Shown here piece after piece: positions 1-11,430 of a stretch of 64,000 nucleotides of DNA; the stretch's first letter is position 1; every line of letters begins with the position of its first letter. Below the pieces are notes generated by a model that made no database searches, was not told the origin of the DNA, and saw only the letters and a program-made list of their open reading frames with translations. The translations under genes and the position numbers were made by a program. This DNA is from Puniceicoccus vermicola (GTDB taxonomy: Bacteria > Verrucomicrobiota > Verrucomicrobiia > Opitutales > Puniceicoccaceae): assembly GCF_014230055.1 (NCBI RefSeq), contig NZ_JACHVA010000127.1, positions 62,001-126,000 of the forward strand, given 5' to 3'.

Positions 1-416
1 GGAGTCGTCACGGTTGCACGCGGCATCAATCGTTCCCTCACCACTGCGACTCCTTCCTCCTCCAGTAGCCGGCTACCGCTGGTAGAAACGAGGACCGGGT
101 CCAGAACATAGGGGATCGAAGGAAAGTCCTCCAAGACTTCGGCTACCGCTCCCGCGATCGACCCAGTCGCCAACATCCCACTTTTGATCGTAGCAACCGG
201 AAAGGTCTCAAGGAGACGTCTCAGTTGCTTTGCGACAAATTCCGCAGAGGCGGGCTCGACGCGCTCCACCCCCGAAGGCGTTTGAAGGGTCACCGCAGTG
301 ACGACGTTCAGGGGAAAGCCCCCGCTCGCGAGAATCGCCCTGTTGTCAGCCTGCATGCCCGCGCAACCGGAACTGTCCGATCCGGAAATCGTGAGAATGT
401 AAGGTGGGTGGTTCAT
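1..416 (-). CDS. thiD: Hydroxymethylpyrimidine/phosphomethylpyrimidine kinase ThiD (partial, C-terminus off the left edge)
   Basis: Translating the complement from the ATG at 416 gives a protein beginning MNHPPYILTISGSDSSGCAG, the ribokinase-fold N-terminus of ThiD, which phosphorylates HMP and HMP-P for thiamin synthesis in the cytoplasm. The GSDSSG.AG.QAD pattern and a following GG.....V.TAVT.QTP segment are visible; a DPVL.STSG block comes at about residues 111-119. About 138 residues are present of a usual 260-270; the ATP-site half lies outside the window. It starts 18 nt after the stop of the ThiF-like gene, on the same strand, so it is most likely the next cistron of the thiamin operon. 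Confidence 0.9.
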   Translation of the reverse strand, partial: MNHPPYILTISGSDSSGCAGMQADNRAILASGGFPLNVVTAVTLQTPSGVERVEPASAEFVAKQLRRLLETFPVATIKSGMLATGSIAGAVAEVLEDFPSIPYVLDPVLVSTSGSRLLEEEGVAVVRERLMPRATVTT

Positions 417-434
417 GCAAACGGGTTACGCACC

Positions 435-1523
435 CTACTCATTCCACTCCAGCACTTTCACATCCCGAAATCCAAACTGATTGCGCAAGAGATTCGACCC
501 GCGAACGCTCCGCAATCCTCCGGAGCAGAATACACAGGTCGGGACGCTGGGATCCAACCCGATTTCCTTCCAGTTCAAGCCACCTTCTTCAATCTGGATC
601 AGCGGCAGCGAAACCGCTCCTTTGATTTCTCCGAGAACCCGTTCGCCCAAATCGCGAACATCGATGACCTGAAAAGCACCACTCCGGATCCCGGATTCAA
701 TCTCGGCCTGTCCCATCGCGATTCGTTCGATTTCTTCAGTCCGGGTTGTGCTGATCGCCTCTTCTTCCTGCATATGAACCCGATCGATCTGCTCGGGATC
801 GCGTTCGAAGCGGATCATTTGCTGGGTCATCTCCAGCGCATCGAAGATGAGCAGTTTCCCGATCAAAGGCGTTCCGATCCCCGTGAGGACCTTGATGGCT
901 TCAGTCGCCTGAAAGGCTCCGATGATCCCCGGCAAAACGCCTAACACCCCATTCTCCGCACAATTGAGAGCATCTCCGGCTTCCGGAGGTTCGGGGAATA
1001 GACATCGGTAGGTCGGTCCCCCTTCGCAGTTCAGAACGCTCACCTGCCCTTGAAATGAATGAAGCGCGCCGAAGATCCACGGTTTCCCCGTCAAGACACA
1101 GGCATCGTTGATCACATACCGGGTGGAAAAATTATCGGTCCCATCGACGACCAGGTCATACTCTTCGATAAAATCAATCGCGCTCTCCGCATCAAGGCGA
1201 ACGGGATATGCATGGCAGGTAATGTCCCCATTCATCGCCCGCAACCGATCGGCGGCCACCTCAGCCTTCAACCGGCCCAAGTCTTCATCCGTAAAGAGCA
1301 CTTGGCGCTGCAGATTGGAGCGCGTGACCTTGTCGTCGTCGACAATCCCGATGGTCCCCACTCCGGCAGCGACCAAATACTGAAGAGCTGGACAGCCCAA
1401 TCCCCCGGCCCCCACCATGAGGACTCGGGATTTCTTCAATCGAAGCTGAGCCTCCCGCCCAAATCCGGGCAGGCTTAAATGTCTTTGATAACGTAGGGTT
1501 TCTTTCGGAGATAATACGGTCAT
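435..1523 (-). CDS. thiF: ThiF/MoeB-type adenylyltransferase fused to a C-terminal rhodanese domain
   Basis: E1-like enzyme expected to adenylate the C-terminal Gly-Gly of ThiS and, with its rhodanese domain, pass sulfur to it for thiazole formation. The protein (362 aa) begins MTVLSPKETLRYQRHLSLPG, has the nucleotide loop VGAGGLGCPALQYL at about residues 35-48, the DDD..D-type acidic site, and ends in a rhodanese domain with the active loop CSGGLRS (Cys about 333). The frame is open 22 codons further upstream, but the ATG at 1523 overlaps the thiH stop as ATGA, which decides the start. Only one CxxC-like zinc pair is obvious by eye. MoeB (molybdopterin) function is an alternative; its place between thiH and thiD favours thiamin. 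Confidence 0.85.
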   Translation of the reverse strand: MTVLSPKETLRYQRHLSLPGFGREAQLRLKKSRVLMVGAGGLGCPALQYLVAAGVGTIGIVDDDKVTRSNLQRQVLFTDEDLGRLKAEVAADRLRAMNGDITCHAYPVRLDAESAIDFIEEYDLVVDGTDNFSTRYVINDACVLTGKPWIFGALHSFQGQVSVLNCEGGPTYRCLFPEPPEAGDALNCAENGVLGVLPGIIGAFQATEAIKVLTGIGTPLIGKLLIFDALEMTQQMIRFERDPEQIDRVHMQEEEAISTTRTEEIERIAMGQAEIESGIRSGAFQVIDVRDLGERVLGEIKGAVSLPLIQIEEGGLNWKEIGLDPSVPTCVFCSGGLRSVRGSNLLRNQFGFRDVKVLEWNE

Positions 1524-2674
1524 GCGTGCGCGAGATGACCAGAAGCCGTAGAGGAAAATCCGTCGTATGTCGAATCCCAGTCTTTCCAAACGACTTCATA
1601 CCCTCCACTGCGCAGCATCTCCGCCACCACCTCCGGACTCCGCTCGTCGGAAATCTCGAACTGCTCCAGAGTCTGCGGATCGACCGAGTATCCCCCCGGA
1701 TTCGTCTTCGATCCGGCGCTCATGGCCGTAATTCCGAGCCGATGCACATGATCCCGGAAGTGCTCAGACTCACGGGTTGAGAGAGAGAGCTCCACTTCGG
1801 GACTCAGGAGCCGACAGGCACAAATCAATTGCACCAAGTCACGATCCGTCATGACGGATTTCGGCGTCACCTCACCTTCGTGCGGACGGATCCGCGGGAA
1901 TGAGAGGCTGTAGCGGGACTTCCAGTAGGTCCTTTCCAGATACCGCAGGTGGGCGGCGACGAAAAAGGAATCGACCCTCCACTCATCAAGTCCGTAAAGC
2001 GCTCCCAGACCGATCTTCTTAATTCCAGCCCGACCCAGTCGATCCGGAGTCTCGAGACGGTATGCAAAATCCTTCTTTTTTCCCGACAGGTGATGCTCCG
2101 CGTAGGTCTCCCGGTTGTAGGTCTCCTGGTAGACCAAAACGGCGCTCAGCCCGGAAGGGATCAAGGCTTCGTACGCATCCTGGTCGAGGGGCTGAACTTC
2201 CATCGAGATACTGGCGAATTTTTTCCTCGCCAGTGCGAAGGCCCTTTGCAAATACGGCACCCCGACTTTCCGGTTCGCCTCTCCGGTAACGAAAAGCACA
2301 TGGTCCATTCCCATGCTTTTGATCGCGTCCAGCTCCACCTCAATCTCGGCGTCATTCAGGACTTTGCGGGGAATTCGGTTCGTTGCACTAAAACCACAGT
2401 AGGTGCAGACGTTGCTGCAGACGTTGGACAAATACAACGGCGCGTACATTTGCTGCGTGAATCCAAAACGCTCCACCGTTCGTTCATGACTGAGGGCCGC
2501 CATGCGTTCCAGAAACGGGGCCGCAGCCGGAGAGATCAGCGCCTCAAAATCGCCCAGGGTCAATCGCCCGGTTGGCCGGGACAGGGCCCGCTCGACGTCG
2601 TCCGAGGTCTTACTGTAAATGGAACCGGAGACCCGATCCCACGAAAATTGTTCCCAGTGTTGAAGAAAGCTCAT
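1520..2674 (-). CDS. thiH: 2-iminoacetate synthase ThiH (tyrosine lyase, radical SAM)
   Basis: Radical SAM enzyme that cleaves L-tyrosine to dehydroglycine (2-iminoacetate) and p-cresol; dehydroglycine is the glycine-derived substrate of ThiG in anaerobic-type thiazole synthesis. The 384-aa length fits ThiH. The CX3CX2C iron-sulfur motif is seen as CSNVCTYC at residues 86-93, within YLSNVCSNVCTYCGF. Later ThiH/BATS-type segments include SLSFPRIRPHEGE and MSAGSKTNPGGY near the C-terminus. It lies 24 nt after thiG and overlaps the next gene by 4 nt. Use of ThiH rather than ThiO suggests oxygen-independent glycine imine supply. Confidence 0.93.
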   Translation of the reverse strand: MSFLQHWEQFSWDRVSGSIYSKTSDDVERALSRPTGRLTLGDFEALISPAAAPFLERMAALSHERTVERFGFTQQMYAPLYLSNVCSNVCTYCGFSATNRIPRKVLNDAEIEVELDAIKSMGMDHVLFVTGEANRKVGVPYLQRAFALARKKFASISMEVQPLDQDAYEALIPSGLSAVLVYQETYNRETYAEHHLSGKKKDFAYRLETPDRLGRAGIKKIGLGALYGLDEWRVDSFFVAAHLRYLERTYWKSRYSLSFPRIRPHEGEVTPKSVMTDRDLVQLICACRLLSPEVELSLSTRESEHFRDHVHRLGITAMSAGSKTNPGGYSVDPQTLEQFEISDERSPEVVAEMLRSGGYEVVWKDWDSTYDGFSSTASGHLAHA

Positions 2675-2698
2675 GTCGTTCCCTTCTCGTAGATTTCC

Positions 2699-3478
2699 TC
2701 AGGAGTCTAAAAATGCCGTCAACGGCGACGAAGCTTCAGCCTCAATCTGCCGCGAAACCGCTTTCCCTGATTCGAACGCGATCCGTCCAGCCTCGACTGC
2801 CATTTTAAAGGCAAGTCCCATCTTCACCGGATCGGCCGCCGTGGCCAAGGCCGTGTTGACGAGGACGGCATCGGCACCCATCTCCATGGCTTCAGCCGCA
2901 TGCGAAGGAGCTCCCAACCCCGCATCGACCACCACCGGAACGTTGGCCTGATCGATAATAATTTCGAGAAAACGGCGAGTCTCCAGTCCTAGATTCGTTC
3001 CAATCGGAGCGCCCAGTGGCATCACCGCCGCCACACCGACTTCTTCCAGCCGTTTGCAGAGAACCGGATCGGCGTGAACGTAGGGCAGAACGATGAAACC
3101 GGCTTTCACCAGCTCTTCCGCGGCCGCCAGCGTCTCGACCGGATCGGGAAGAAGATACTTGGGGTCCGGGTGAATTTCGAGTTTCAGCCAATTCGTCTGA
3201 AGCGCCTCGCGGGCCAAATGCGCCGCAAAGACCGCCTCTTTCGCATCACGGACGCCAGAGGTGTTCGGAAGTAGCTGATAGCGATCACGGGGAAGGTAGT
3301 TGATAATGCCGTCGTCGGGCCCATTCAGCTGCACCCGCTTCATCGCCATCGTGACCATCTCACTGCCGCTGGCTTCGATACTCTCTCGCATCACTGTCCC
3401 AGAGGCATATTTCCCGGTTCCGACGAACAGACGGGAGTTGAAGATTTGATCCGCAATAATGAGCGATTTCGTATTCAT
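2699..3478 (-). CDS. thiG: Thiazole synthase ThiG
   Basis: Condenses DXP, dehydroglycine and ThiS-thiocarboxylate sulfur to thiazole phosphate. The 259-aa TIM-barrel protein carries the family blocks [13 protein letters not shown] near the N-terminus, [14 protein letters not shown] in the middle, [15 protein letters not shown] (with the Schiff-base lysine region) and the phosphate loops [19 protein letters not shown] and [12 protein letters not shown]. The frame is open 7 codons further upstream, but the ATG at 3478 leads into the conserved start and leaves a 4-nt gap to the upstream thiE. Same operon as thiC, thiS and thiH. Confidence 0.93.
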   Translation of the reverse strand: MNTKSLIIADQIFNSRLFVGTGKYASGTVMRESIEASGSEMVTMAMKRVQLNGPDDGIINYLPRDRYQLLPNTSGVRDAKEAVFAAHLAREALQTNWLKLEIHPDPKYLLPDPVETLAAAEELVKAGFIVLPYVHADPVLCKRLEEVGVAAVMPLGAPIGTNLGLETRRFLEIIIDQANVPVVVDAGLGAPSHAAEAMEMGADAVLVNTALATAADPVKMGLAFKMAVEAGRIAFESGKAVSRQIEAEASSPLTAFLDS

Positions 3479-3482
3479 AAAT

Positions 3483-4124
3483 TCATTCCTTTTCGGCAAG
3501 CTGTTTCACATCCCATCCCTCACGAAGGCGGGGATAGTGAACGCCAGCCCCCGGTTCGACGAATAATCCCGAACTGATGGCAAAGCCCTGAAGTCCGAGT
3601 TCGCGGATTCGCCCGAGATCGGTGGCTTCGATTCCTCCAATGGCATAGGCGGGAAGTCCATCCAGCACGGCAACGATTTCCCGCCACTGCTCTTCCGTGA
3701 GGGTCGGTGCCAGATTCTTCTTGGTTCGAGTGAATCGGAAGGGTCCGACTCCCACGTAGTCCAACGCCCGGGACTCGACCGCCTGTTTTGCATCTGCCAC
3801 CGAGTTGACCGTACCGCCAATCAGAAAATCCGCACCGAGCAAAGCCCTTGCTTCGTTCCAGGGCATGTCCAGTTTTCCGAGATGAACCCCGTCTGCCCCG
3901 ACTCGCTGAGCCACCTCAGCCCGATCATTGAGGATCAACTTCACTCCCCTTTTCCGGCAGATTTCGAGACAACGTTTTGCCGTTTTCTCGACCTCATCAT
4001 CCGTGGCCGACTTCATCCGCAACTGGATCCAATGCGCCCCTGCTTCACAGAGAGCCGACACTTGCTCTTCATGCGAAAGCGAGATTCCGTCGAGGGTCAG
4101 GCACTGAATCGAGACCTCCTTCAT
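3483..4124 (-). CDS. thiE: Thiamin-phosphate synthase ThiE
   Basis: Joins HMP-PP and thiazole phosphate to thiamin phosphate. The 213-aa protein has the ThiE barrel signatures WIQLRMKS (residues about 32-39), [18 protein letters not shown], the [10 protein letters not shown] phosphate region, [14 protein letters not shown] and a [10 protein letters not shown] loop. The ATG at 4124 overlaps the upstream stop as ATGA, which fixes the start over the longer open frame to 4178. HLG rather than HLGQ after ADGV and the intact diphosphate-binding GPF..T.TK stretch make this the more canonical of the two ThiE-family genes in the operon. Confidence 0.9.
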   Translation of the reverse strand: MKEVSIQCLTLDGISLSHEEQVSALCEAGAHWIQLRMKSATDDEVEKTAKRCLEICRKRGVKLILNDRAEVAQRVGADGVHLGKLDMPWNEARALLGADFLIGGTVNSVADAKQAVESRALDYVGVGPFRFTRTKKNLAPTLTEEQWREIVAVLDGLPAYAIGGIEATDLGRIRELGLQGFAISSGLFVEPGAGVHYPRLREGWDVKQLAEKE

Positions 4125-4723
4125 GCGAACACCCTCCGGACAGATTCGAAGGCTTTCACCGGATCGTCCGCAGTCCAAAGACAGCCGTGCAAAACCACTC
4201 CGGAAAATCCCAATTCACAGGCTCGCACCGCGGATGCCGCATCAATACCGCCCAAGGCCATCAAAGAATCCGAGGAAAACTCGGCGGTAATCTCCGCCCA
4301 ACCGCTTTCCGAGATCTCCGATTGATATCCCACCTTCGAAATCGAGGGAAAGACCGGGCTCAAAAAGATATAGTCCCAATCGGTCGGTGAATTTTTGAGC
4401 CGATCACGCCCATGCGCGGATCGGCTCAAGGTCCTCCCCGAACCTCGCTGAACCTGCAATTCCTCCGAACGATGCGCCAAATCATCTCGATCCTTCCAAT
4501 GGTATCCCCCGAGGCCATACGAATCGACCAAACCATACTCCTGATGCAGAACTACGGACGACCGCACATCATCGGGCAACCGGTCGAGAAAATCCGAGGC
4601 CGTTTCCACCGAATCCTGCGGGCGGCGGAGATGATAGGCCACCAACCCCACATCGAGTAGAGACTGGATCGTCTCGATCTCTCCGGGGATTTCCGATTCG
4701 GGAGATATGGCGTAGATCTTCAT
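4121..4723 (-). CDS. Second ThiE/TenI-superfamily protein (thiamin-phosphate synthase-like)
   Basis: A 200-aa ThiE/TenI-fold protein directly upstream of thiE, overlapping it by 4 nt. Its start at MKIYAISPESE is followed by VAYHLRRPQ, VVLHQEYGLV, DYIFLSPVFPSISKVGY and the MALGGIDAASA phosphate loop. The SPVF.SISK.GY block is typical of a TMP-synthase branch common in Bacteroidetes-type thiamin operons. The HMP-PP metal-binding NDR motif of ThiE is not apparent (HQE replaces it). It could be a second TMP synthase, a thiazole tautomerase (TenI-like), or a partner subunit; the sequence alone does not decide. An ATG about 60 nt upstream is possible but lacks conserved sequence. Confidence 0.75.
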   Translation of the reverse strand: MKIYAISPESEIPGEIETIQSLLDVGLVAYHLRRPQDSVETASDFLDRLPDDVRSSVVLHQEYGLVDSYGLGGYHWKDRDDLAHRSEELQVQRGSGRTLSRSAHGRDRLKNSPTDWDYIFLSPVFPSISKVGYQSEISESGWAEITAEFSSDSLMALGGIDAASAVRACELGFSGVVLHGCLWTADDPVKAFESVRRVFA

Positions 4724-4847
4724 CGGGGCCCGAGACAGCGGAAAGATAACGGGATGCCCAATTGATGGGGAAGAATCCCACATTCACCAAACAAACCGTA
4801 CCGTGCAGCTTCAGCAAACGGCTGCGAAGGAGCAGATACTATCACAA

Positions 4848-6985
<2,138 letters not shown>

Positions 6986-7055
6986 TCAGTGGATTTCGAT
7001 GCGTCCCGACTCCGCCGGGTGAAAATCCTTGCCGAGAATATAACCGATTCTCGAC

Positions 7056-7158
<103 letters not shown>

Positions 7159-7398
7159 GGAAACGCAAGAAAACCAAGAGAACCGTTCCGACGCAACTCT
7201 CAAAATAAAATCCTCGGGATGACGGTCGAAAAAGCTCCGTCGCAAACCACCGCAATGGTCCAAGAGTTTCCCCGGATTCATTTTGCTAATCCAATCGATC
7301 AACCCCTGTGCCAACTGAGTTTTTCCGCGAAAAAAGGACAGCTTTTCCTGAGGAGCCTTGCTAACGTACCAAGCTTTTCATCCTTCAAAGTAAGAACC

Positions 7399-8361
7399 AT
7401 GCCAGCCCTCGATAAACCACTCGAAGACCTTTTACGCTACAACGGAACTAATCCCCGTCCCCAGAATTTCGACGATTTCTGGGATGAAGGCCTTCAGGAA
7501 ATGCGCGAGATCGACCCTGATATTGCCTACGAGGAGGTCGATTTTCCCGTGCCCTACGCTCAGTGCCGCTCGCTCTTTTTCACCGGAACCGGAGGCGCGC
7601 GCGTCCATGCGCGAATCGCCACCCCGCTTCAACCCGCCGAAAAGCCAGGGCCTGCTCTTCTCTTCTTCCACGGTTACTCGGGGTCTTCTCCCGATTGGGT
7701 CCAAATGCTACCCTACGTAGCCGCAGGTTTCACCGTCGCCGGCCTGGACTGCCGCGGCCAGGGAGGTCTTTCCGATGACACGATTTCCACCCGGGGAAAC
7801 ACCCTGCACGGGCATGTCATCAAGGGGCTCGATGATGAACCCAAGAAGATGTACTACCGCAACGTCTTCCTCGACACCGCCATGCTGGCGCGAATCGTAA
7901 TGGAATTGGAACAGGTCGACGAAGACCGGGTGGCCTCGGTCGGAGGGAGTCAGGGAGGAGCACTCGCTCTGGTGTGCGCTGCCCTCGAACCCCGCATCCG
8001 TCGCGTGGTGTCCCACTTCCCCTTTCTATCCGATTACAAACGTGTCTGGGAGATGGATCTCGATAAAGACGCCTACATCGGTTTGAAGGATTATTTCCGG
8101 CGCTTCGATCCGCTCCACAAACGCGAAAAGGAGATCTTTGAGAAACTCGGCTACATCGATATTAAGAACCTCACCCCGCGCATCCGCGCCGACGTTCTCA
8201 TGGCGATCACCCTCCGGGACAATATCTGTCCGCCCTCAACTCAGTTCGCCGCCTACAACGCCATCCGGTCCCCTAAATCTTACATGCTCTACCCGGACTT
8301 CGGACACGAGAACCTTCCGGGGGCGGGAGAAGCAATGTTCCAGTTTGTCCTGAAGGTTTGA
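7399..8361 (+). CDS. CE7-family acetyl (xylan) esterase / cephalosporin-C deacetylase-like
   Basis: A 320-aa alpha/beta hydrolase of carbohydrate esterase family 7, which removes acetyl groups from sugars and xylo-oligosaccharides. The frame opens upstream at 7219, but the conserved CE7 N-terminus begins at MPALDKPLEDLLRY (ATG 7399), followed by RPQNFDDFWDE. Diagnostic motifs are DCRGQGG (CE7 RGQ motif), the nucleophile elbow VGGSQGGALA, the acid region ITLRDNICPPST and the catalytic His in FGHENLPG. No signal peptide is evident, so a cytoplasmic role on imported oligosaccharides is likely. It stands alone, divergent from the thiamin operon. Confidence 0.9.
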   Translation: MPALDKPLEDLLRYNGTNPRPQNFDDFWDEGLQEMREIDPDIAYEEVDFPVPYAQCRSLFFTGTGGARVHARIATPLQPAEKPGPALLFFHGYSGSSPDWVQMLPYVAAGFTVAGLDCRGQGGLSDDTISTRGNTLHGHVIKGLDDEPKKMYYRNVFLDTAMLARIVMELEQVDEDRVASVGGSQGGALALVCAALEPRIRRVVSHFPFLSDYKRVWEMDLDKDAYIGLKDYFRRFDPLHKREKEIFEKLGYIDIKNLTPRIRADVLMAITLRDNICPPSTQFAAYNAIRSPKSYMLYPDFGHENLPGAGEAMFQFVLKV

Positions 8362-8436
8362 CCCTTCACGGGTAAGCTCGCCGACCGGAATCCCCCTACC
8401 CTGAGCTGTCCTGATTCATGGAAATCTTTTTCTGCC

Positions 8437-8469
8437 TTGACTATTATCGTATATCCACGATATACGATA
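8437..8469 (+). promoter_or_regulatory. Promoter with perfect 25-bp palindromic operator in front of arsR-like gene
   Basis: A TTGACT -35 hexamer (8437-8442) is followed by an inverted repeat with 11-bp perfect arms (TATCGTATATC / GATATACGATA) around the spacer CAC at 8445-8469. A -10-like TATACG lies at 8461-8466 inside the right arm, 18 bp from the -35. The palindrome thus fills the promoter core, 13 bp before the ATG of the ArsR gene; autorepression by that protein is the simplest reading. Confidence 0.75.
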
Positions 8470-8482
8470 TTAAATATTGATT

Positions 8483-8836
8483 ATGGTCGCCTCCAAAACA
8501 GATCTTTTCACGGAAGAACAATCTTCGCTTGCGGCTTTTGCTGGAGCTCTCGCTCATCCCGCTCGCATTGCCATCATTGGCTTCCTTCAGGAGAATGGAG
8601 AAGCTTCGAGTGGGATGATCGTCAATGCCATGCCTCTCGCGCAGGCAACCGTCTCCCAACACCTCACCGCCCTTCGCAAGGCAGGACTCCTGAATCAAAG
8701 GCCCTGCGGCAAGAAGATCTGCTACAGCATCAATTGCGAGGAGGTCCTCCGCTTCTGCCACAGTTTCCAATGCACTCTGGGCACCGCCGGGGAACCTCCA
8801 CCCCCGCGTGAATCCCATTGCTGCGAAGACGAGTAA
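8483..8836 (+). CDS. ArsR-family winged-helix repressor, Cys-rich C-terminus
   Basis: A 117-aa metalloregulator-type repressor. The helix-turn-helix is visible as FAGALAHPARIAIIGFL followed by ATVSQHLTALRKAGLL (residues about 55-70). Seven cysteines (about 75, 80, 85, 92, 97, 113, 114) cluster in the C-terminal half, including KKICYSINCEE and a terminal HCC. The next gene is a persulfide/CoA-disulfide-type fusion, so a sulfane-sulfur sensor of the SqrR/BigR kind is as likely as a metal sensor. The ATG at 8483 is preferred over the in-frame TTG at 8477. It ends 59 nt before the fusion gene, probably in one operon. Confidence 0.87.
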   Translation: MVASKTDLFTEEQSSLAAFAGALAHPARIAIIGFLQENGEASSGMIVNAMPLAQATVSQHLTALRKAGLLNQRPCGKKICYSINCEEVLRFCHSFQCTLGTAGEPPPPRESHCCEDE

Positions 8837-8895
8837 GTAGAACCAGTCCCTTCGTCCCGCCATTCATTGAAACCATCGAAACGATTCCAACCTTC

Positions 8896-11361
8896 ATGAA
8901 CTCTTCATCCACTCCCAATCGCATTCTTATCGTCGGAGGCGTCGCAGGCGGCGCCTCTGCAGCTGCACGGCTTCGTCGACTCGACGAAAAGGCCGAGATC
9001 ACCGTTTTGGAGAGAGGCCCCGATGTCTCCTTCGCCAATTGCGGACTCCCTTATCATATTGGAGGAGAAATCACTGACCGCCAGAAGCTGTCCGTCCAAA
9101 CACCGGATTCACTCCGCAATCAACTCGCAATTGACGTCAGAGCCAAAACCGAGGTTGTGTCCATTGATCGGGAAAAGAAAACGGTGGTAACCCGCAATGT
9201 GGACTCCGGGACAACCGAAGAACTGGCCTACGACAAGCTCATCCTTTCCCCCGGAGCCTCCCCGCTGCGCCCACCGCTACCGGGAATCGATCTCGGCGGG
9301 ATCTACACCCTCCGCAACCTCCAGGATATGGACCGCATCAAGGATGCCGCCAATTCTGCGAACCGGGTTCTGGTCATTGGGGCGGGCTTCATTGGACTCG
9401 AAATGGCCGAACAGCTGGTCCAACTCGGCAAAGAGGTCCAACTCGTCGAGCTCGTAGAACAGGTCCTCCCGCAAATGGACCCCGAAATGACCCGGGCCGT
9501 CGAACAAGAACTTCTCGACCATGGAGTCGACCTGATTCTCGGAGACGGAATCGACGGTTTTTCCTCCGCCGAGAACCAAGGGATTCGCGCCTCTCTCAAG
9601 TCCGGACGAAACCTGGAAGCGGACATGGTCATCCTTTCCATCGGGGTTCGCCCCGAGAACCGCCTCGCTCAAGAGGCTGGCCTCGAGCTCGGAGCCCGCG
9701 GACACATCAAGGCCAACGGCCACATGCAGACTTCAGACCCCGACATCTATGCAGTTGGGGACGCCAGCGAAACCATGGATCCCATTCTCGGCGGTCCGAC
9801 CGCCATCGCCCTCGGAGGACCGGCCAACCGACAAGGTCGTGTTGCCGCCGACCACATCGTGTACGGGGACGAAGCCCGACCCTATCCAGGTTCCATTGGG
9901 ACTTCGATCGTTCGCGTCTTCGATGTCGCTGCGGGGGTTACCGGACACACCGAAAAACGGCTGCAGCAGATGGGGATCGACTACGAGAAAACCATCGTCA
10001 CCGACTACAATCACGCCAGTTATTTCCCCGGCGCAACCCATCTCACTCTCAAGATTCTCTGGGACAAGTCGACAGGCCGTTTGCTCGGAGGACAGGCCAA
10101 TGGCATCGAAGGCGTGGACAAACGCCTCGATGTCCTCGCTACCGCCATCAAAGGCCAACTGACCATTGAGGACTTGGAGCATCTCGAGCTCGCCTACGCA
10201 CCACCGTTCGGAGCGGCCAAGGACCCTCTGAATACGGCGGGGTTTTCCGCCAACAACATTCGCAGCGGCAGAGTGAAGCCGGTCTACGAGTTACCCGATC
10301 CCAACAGCCAGCAGTTGATCGACGTGCGGCCAGCTGAAATGGCCCAGCTGAAACCGATTCCTGGAGCGATCAACATTCCCTTCCCCTCCCTGCGAAGCCA
10401 GTCGGACTCGCTGGACCGCTCAAAACCGGTGACGACAGTGTGCGCTCTCGGTAAGATGAGCTACTTCGCCGCTCGAATTCTCGCCCAAAATGGCTTCGAG
10501 GTGTCCGCCCATGTCGGTGGCTGGAAGGTAGCTGCCACGCCAAGTGCACCTGAAAAGACAACTCCCATGGAAAACTCCTCCAAAGCGACTCCCGAAACGG
10601 AATCTCCATCCCCCGAAGTGAAAACCGCCTCGCTCGATTGCACCGGCATGGCCTGCCCGGGTCCCATTCTCCGAGTCCGCGAAACCGCGGCCACCCTCGC
10701 ACCGGGCCAAGAACTCGAGATTTCAGCCTCCGACCCCGGCTTCATGAACGACCTCCCCGCCTTCTGCAAAGCCAACGGCTACGAATTTATCGGGGCCGAC
10801 AAATCCAAAGGAATTGTCACCGGACGCCTTCGCAAACCCATGGACGGGCCGGCAGACTCCCAACCGAATTCCGGGCAGACTCCCCCCGCAAAGGGATCCA
10901 CCATCGTCGTCTTCTCGGGAGAACTCGACCGCGCCATGGCATCTTTCATCATCGCCAATGGCGCCGTTGCCATGGGAGGCAAAGCGACTCTCTTTTTCAC
11001 CTTCTGGGGACTCAATATCCTCCGAAAGGACAAAGGAGCCCAAGTTCCCGACAAAACCCTCATGGACAAAGTCTTTGGCTGGATGCTCCCCCGGGGACCG
11101 AAAAAGCTCCCACTATCCAAAATGCACATGGCCGGTCTGGGAACCTGGATGATGAAAGATCGCATGGCCTCGAAAAAACTCCCCAACCTCCCCGGACTCA
11201 TGCAAGAGGCTCAACGCGCCGGCGTCCGCCTCGTCGCCTGCACCATGTCGATGGAGGCAATGGGAATTCGTGAAGAAGAGCTTATCGACGGAGTAGAGCT
11301 CGGCGGCGTCGCCGAATTCCTCGGAGCAGCCAGCGAAACGAACGCGAATTTGTTTATCTAA
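8896..11361 (+). CDS. Four-domain fusion: CoA-disulfide reductase-type flavoprotein, rhodanese, TusA-like, DsrE-like
   Basis: An 821-aa sulfur-relay protein. Residues about 9-440 form a pyridine nucleotide-disulfide oxidoreductase with FAD loop [16 protein letters not shown], the single redox Cys of the CoA-disulfide reductase/persulfide reductase branch (FANCGLPYH, Cys 49), the NAD loop VIGAGFIGLEMAE and TSDPDIYAVGDA. A rhodanese domain follows (LIDVRPAE ... VCALGKMSYFA), then a TusA/SirA domain with LDCTGMACPGPIL (CPxP), and a C-terminal DsrE2-like domain (FSGELDRAMASFIIANGAVA, later VACTMSMEAMG with a candidate acceptor Cys). Likely substrate: CoA-persulfide, polysulfide or related sulfane sulfur. 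ATG 8896 is chosen because the Rossmann loop follows directly. Confidence 0.9.
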   Translation: MNSSSTPNRILIVGGVAGGASAAARLRRLDEKAEITVLERGPDVSFANCGLPYHIGGEITDRQKLSVQTPDSLRNQLAIDVRAKTEVVSIDREKKTVVTRNVDSGTTEELAYDKLILSPGASPLRPPLPGIDLGGIYTLRNLQDMDRIKDAANSANRVLVIGAGFIGLEMAEQLVQLGKEVQLVELVEQVLPQMDPEMTRAVEQELLDHGVDLILGDGIDGFSSAENQGIRASLKSGRNLEADMVILSIGVRPENRLAQEAGLELGARGHIKANGHMQTSDPDIYAVGDASETMDPILGGPTAIALGGPANRQGRVAADHIVYGDEARPYPGSIGTSIVRVFDVAAGVTGHTEKRLQQMGIDYEKTIVTDYNHASYFPGATHLTLKILWDKSTGRLLGGQANGIEGVDKRLDVLATAIKGQLTIEDLEHLELAYAPPFGAAKDPLNTAGFSANNIRSGRVKPVYELPDPNSQQLIDVRPAEMAQLKPIPGAINIPFPSLRSQSDSLDRSKPVTTVCALGKMSYFAARILAQNGFEVSAHVGGWKVAATPSAPEKTTPMENSSKATPETESPSPEVKTASLDCTGMACPGPILRVRETAATLAPGQELEISASDPGFMNDLPAFCKANGYEFIGADKSKGIVTGRLRKPMDGPADSQPNSGQTPPAKGSTIVVFSGELDRAMASFIIANGAVAMGGKATLFFTFWGLNILRKDKGAQVPDKTLMDKVFGWMLPRGPKKLPLSKMHMAGLGTWMMKDRMASKKLPNLPGLMQEAQRAGVRLVACTMSMEAMGIREEELIDGVELGGVAEFLGAASETNANLFI

Positions 11362-11430
11362 ACACGCGGCACGGGCGGGCGAGTGCTCCCAGTCCCCCTG
11401 CGTCGAATAACGCAATTCTCCCGGCAGAAT

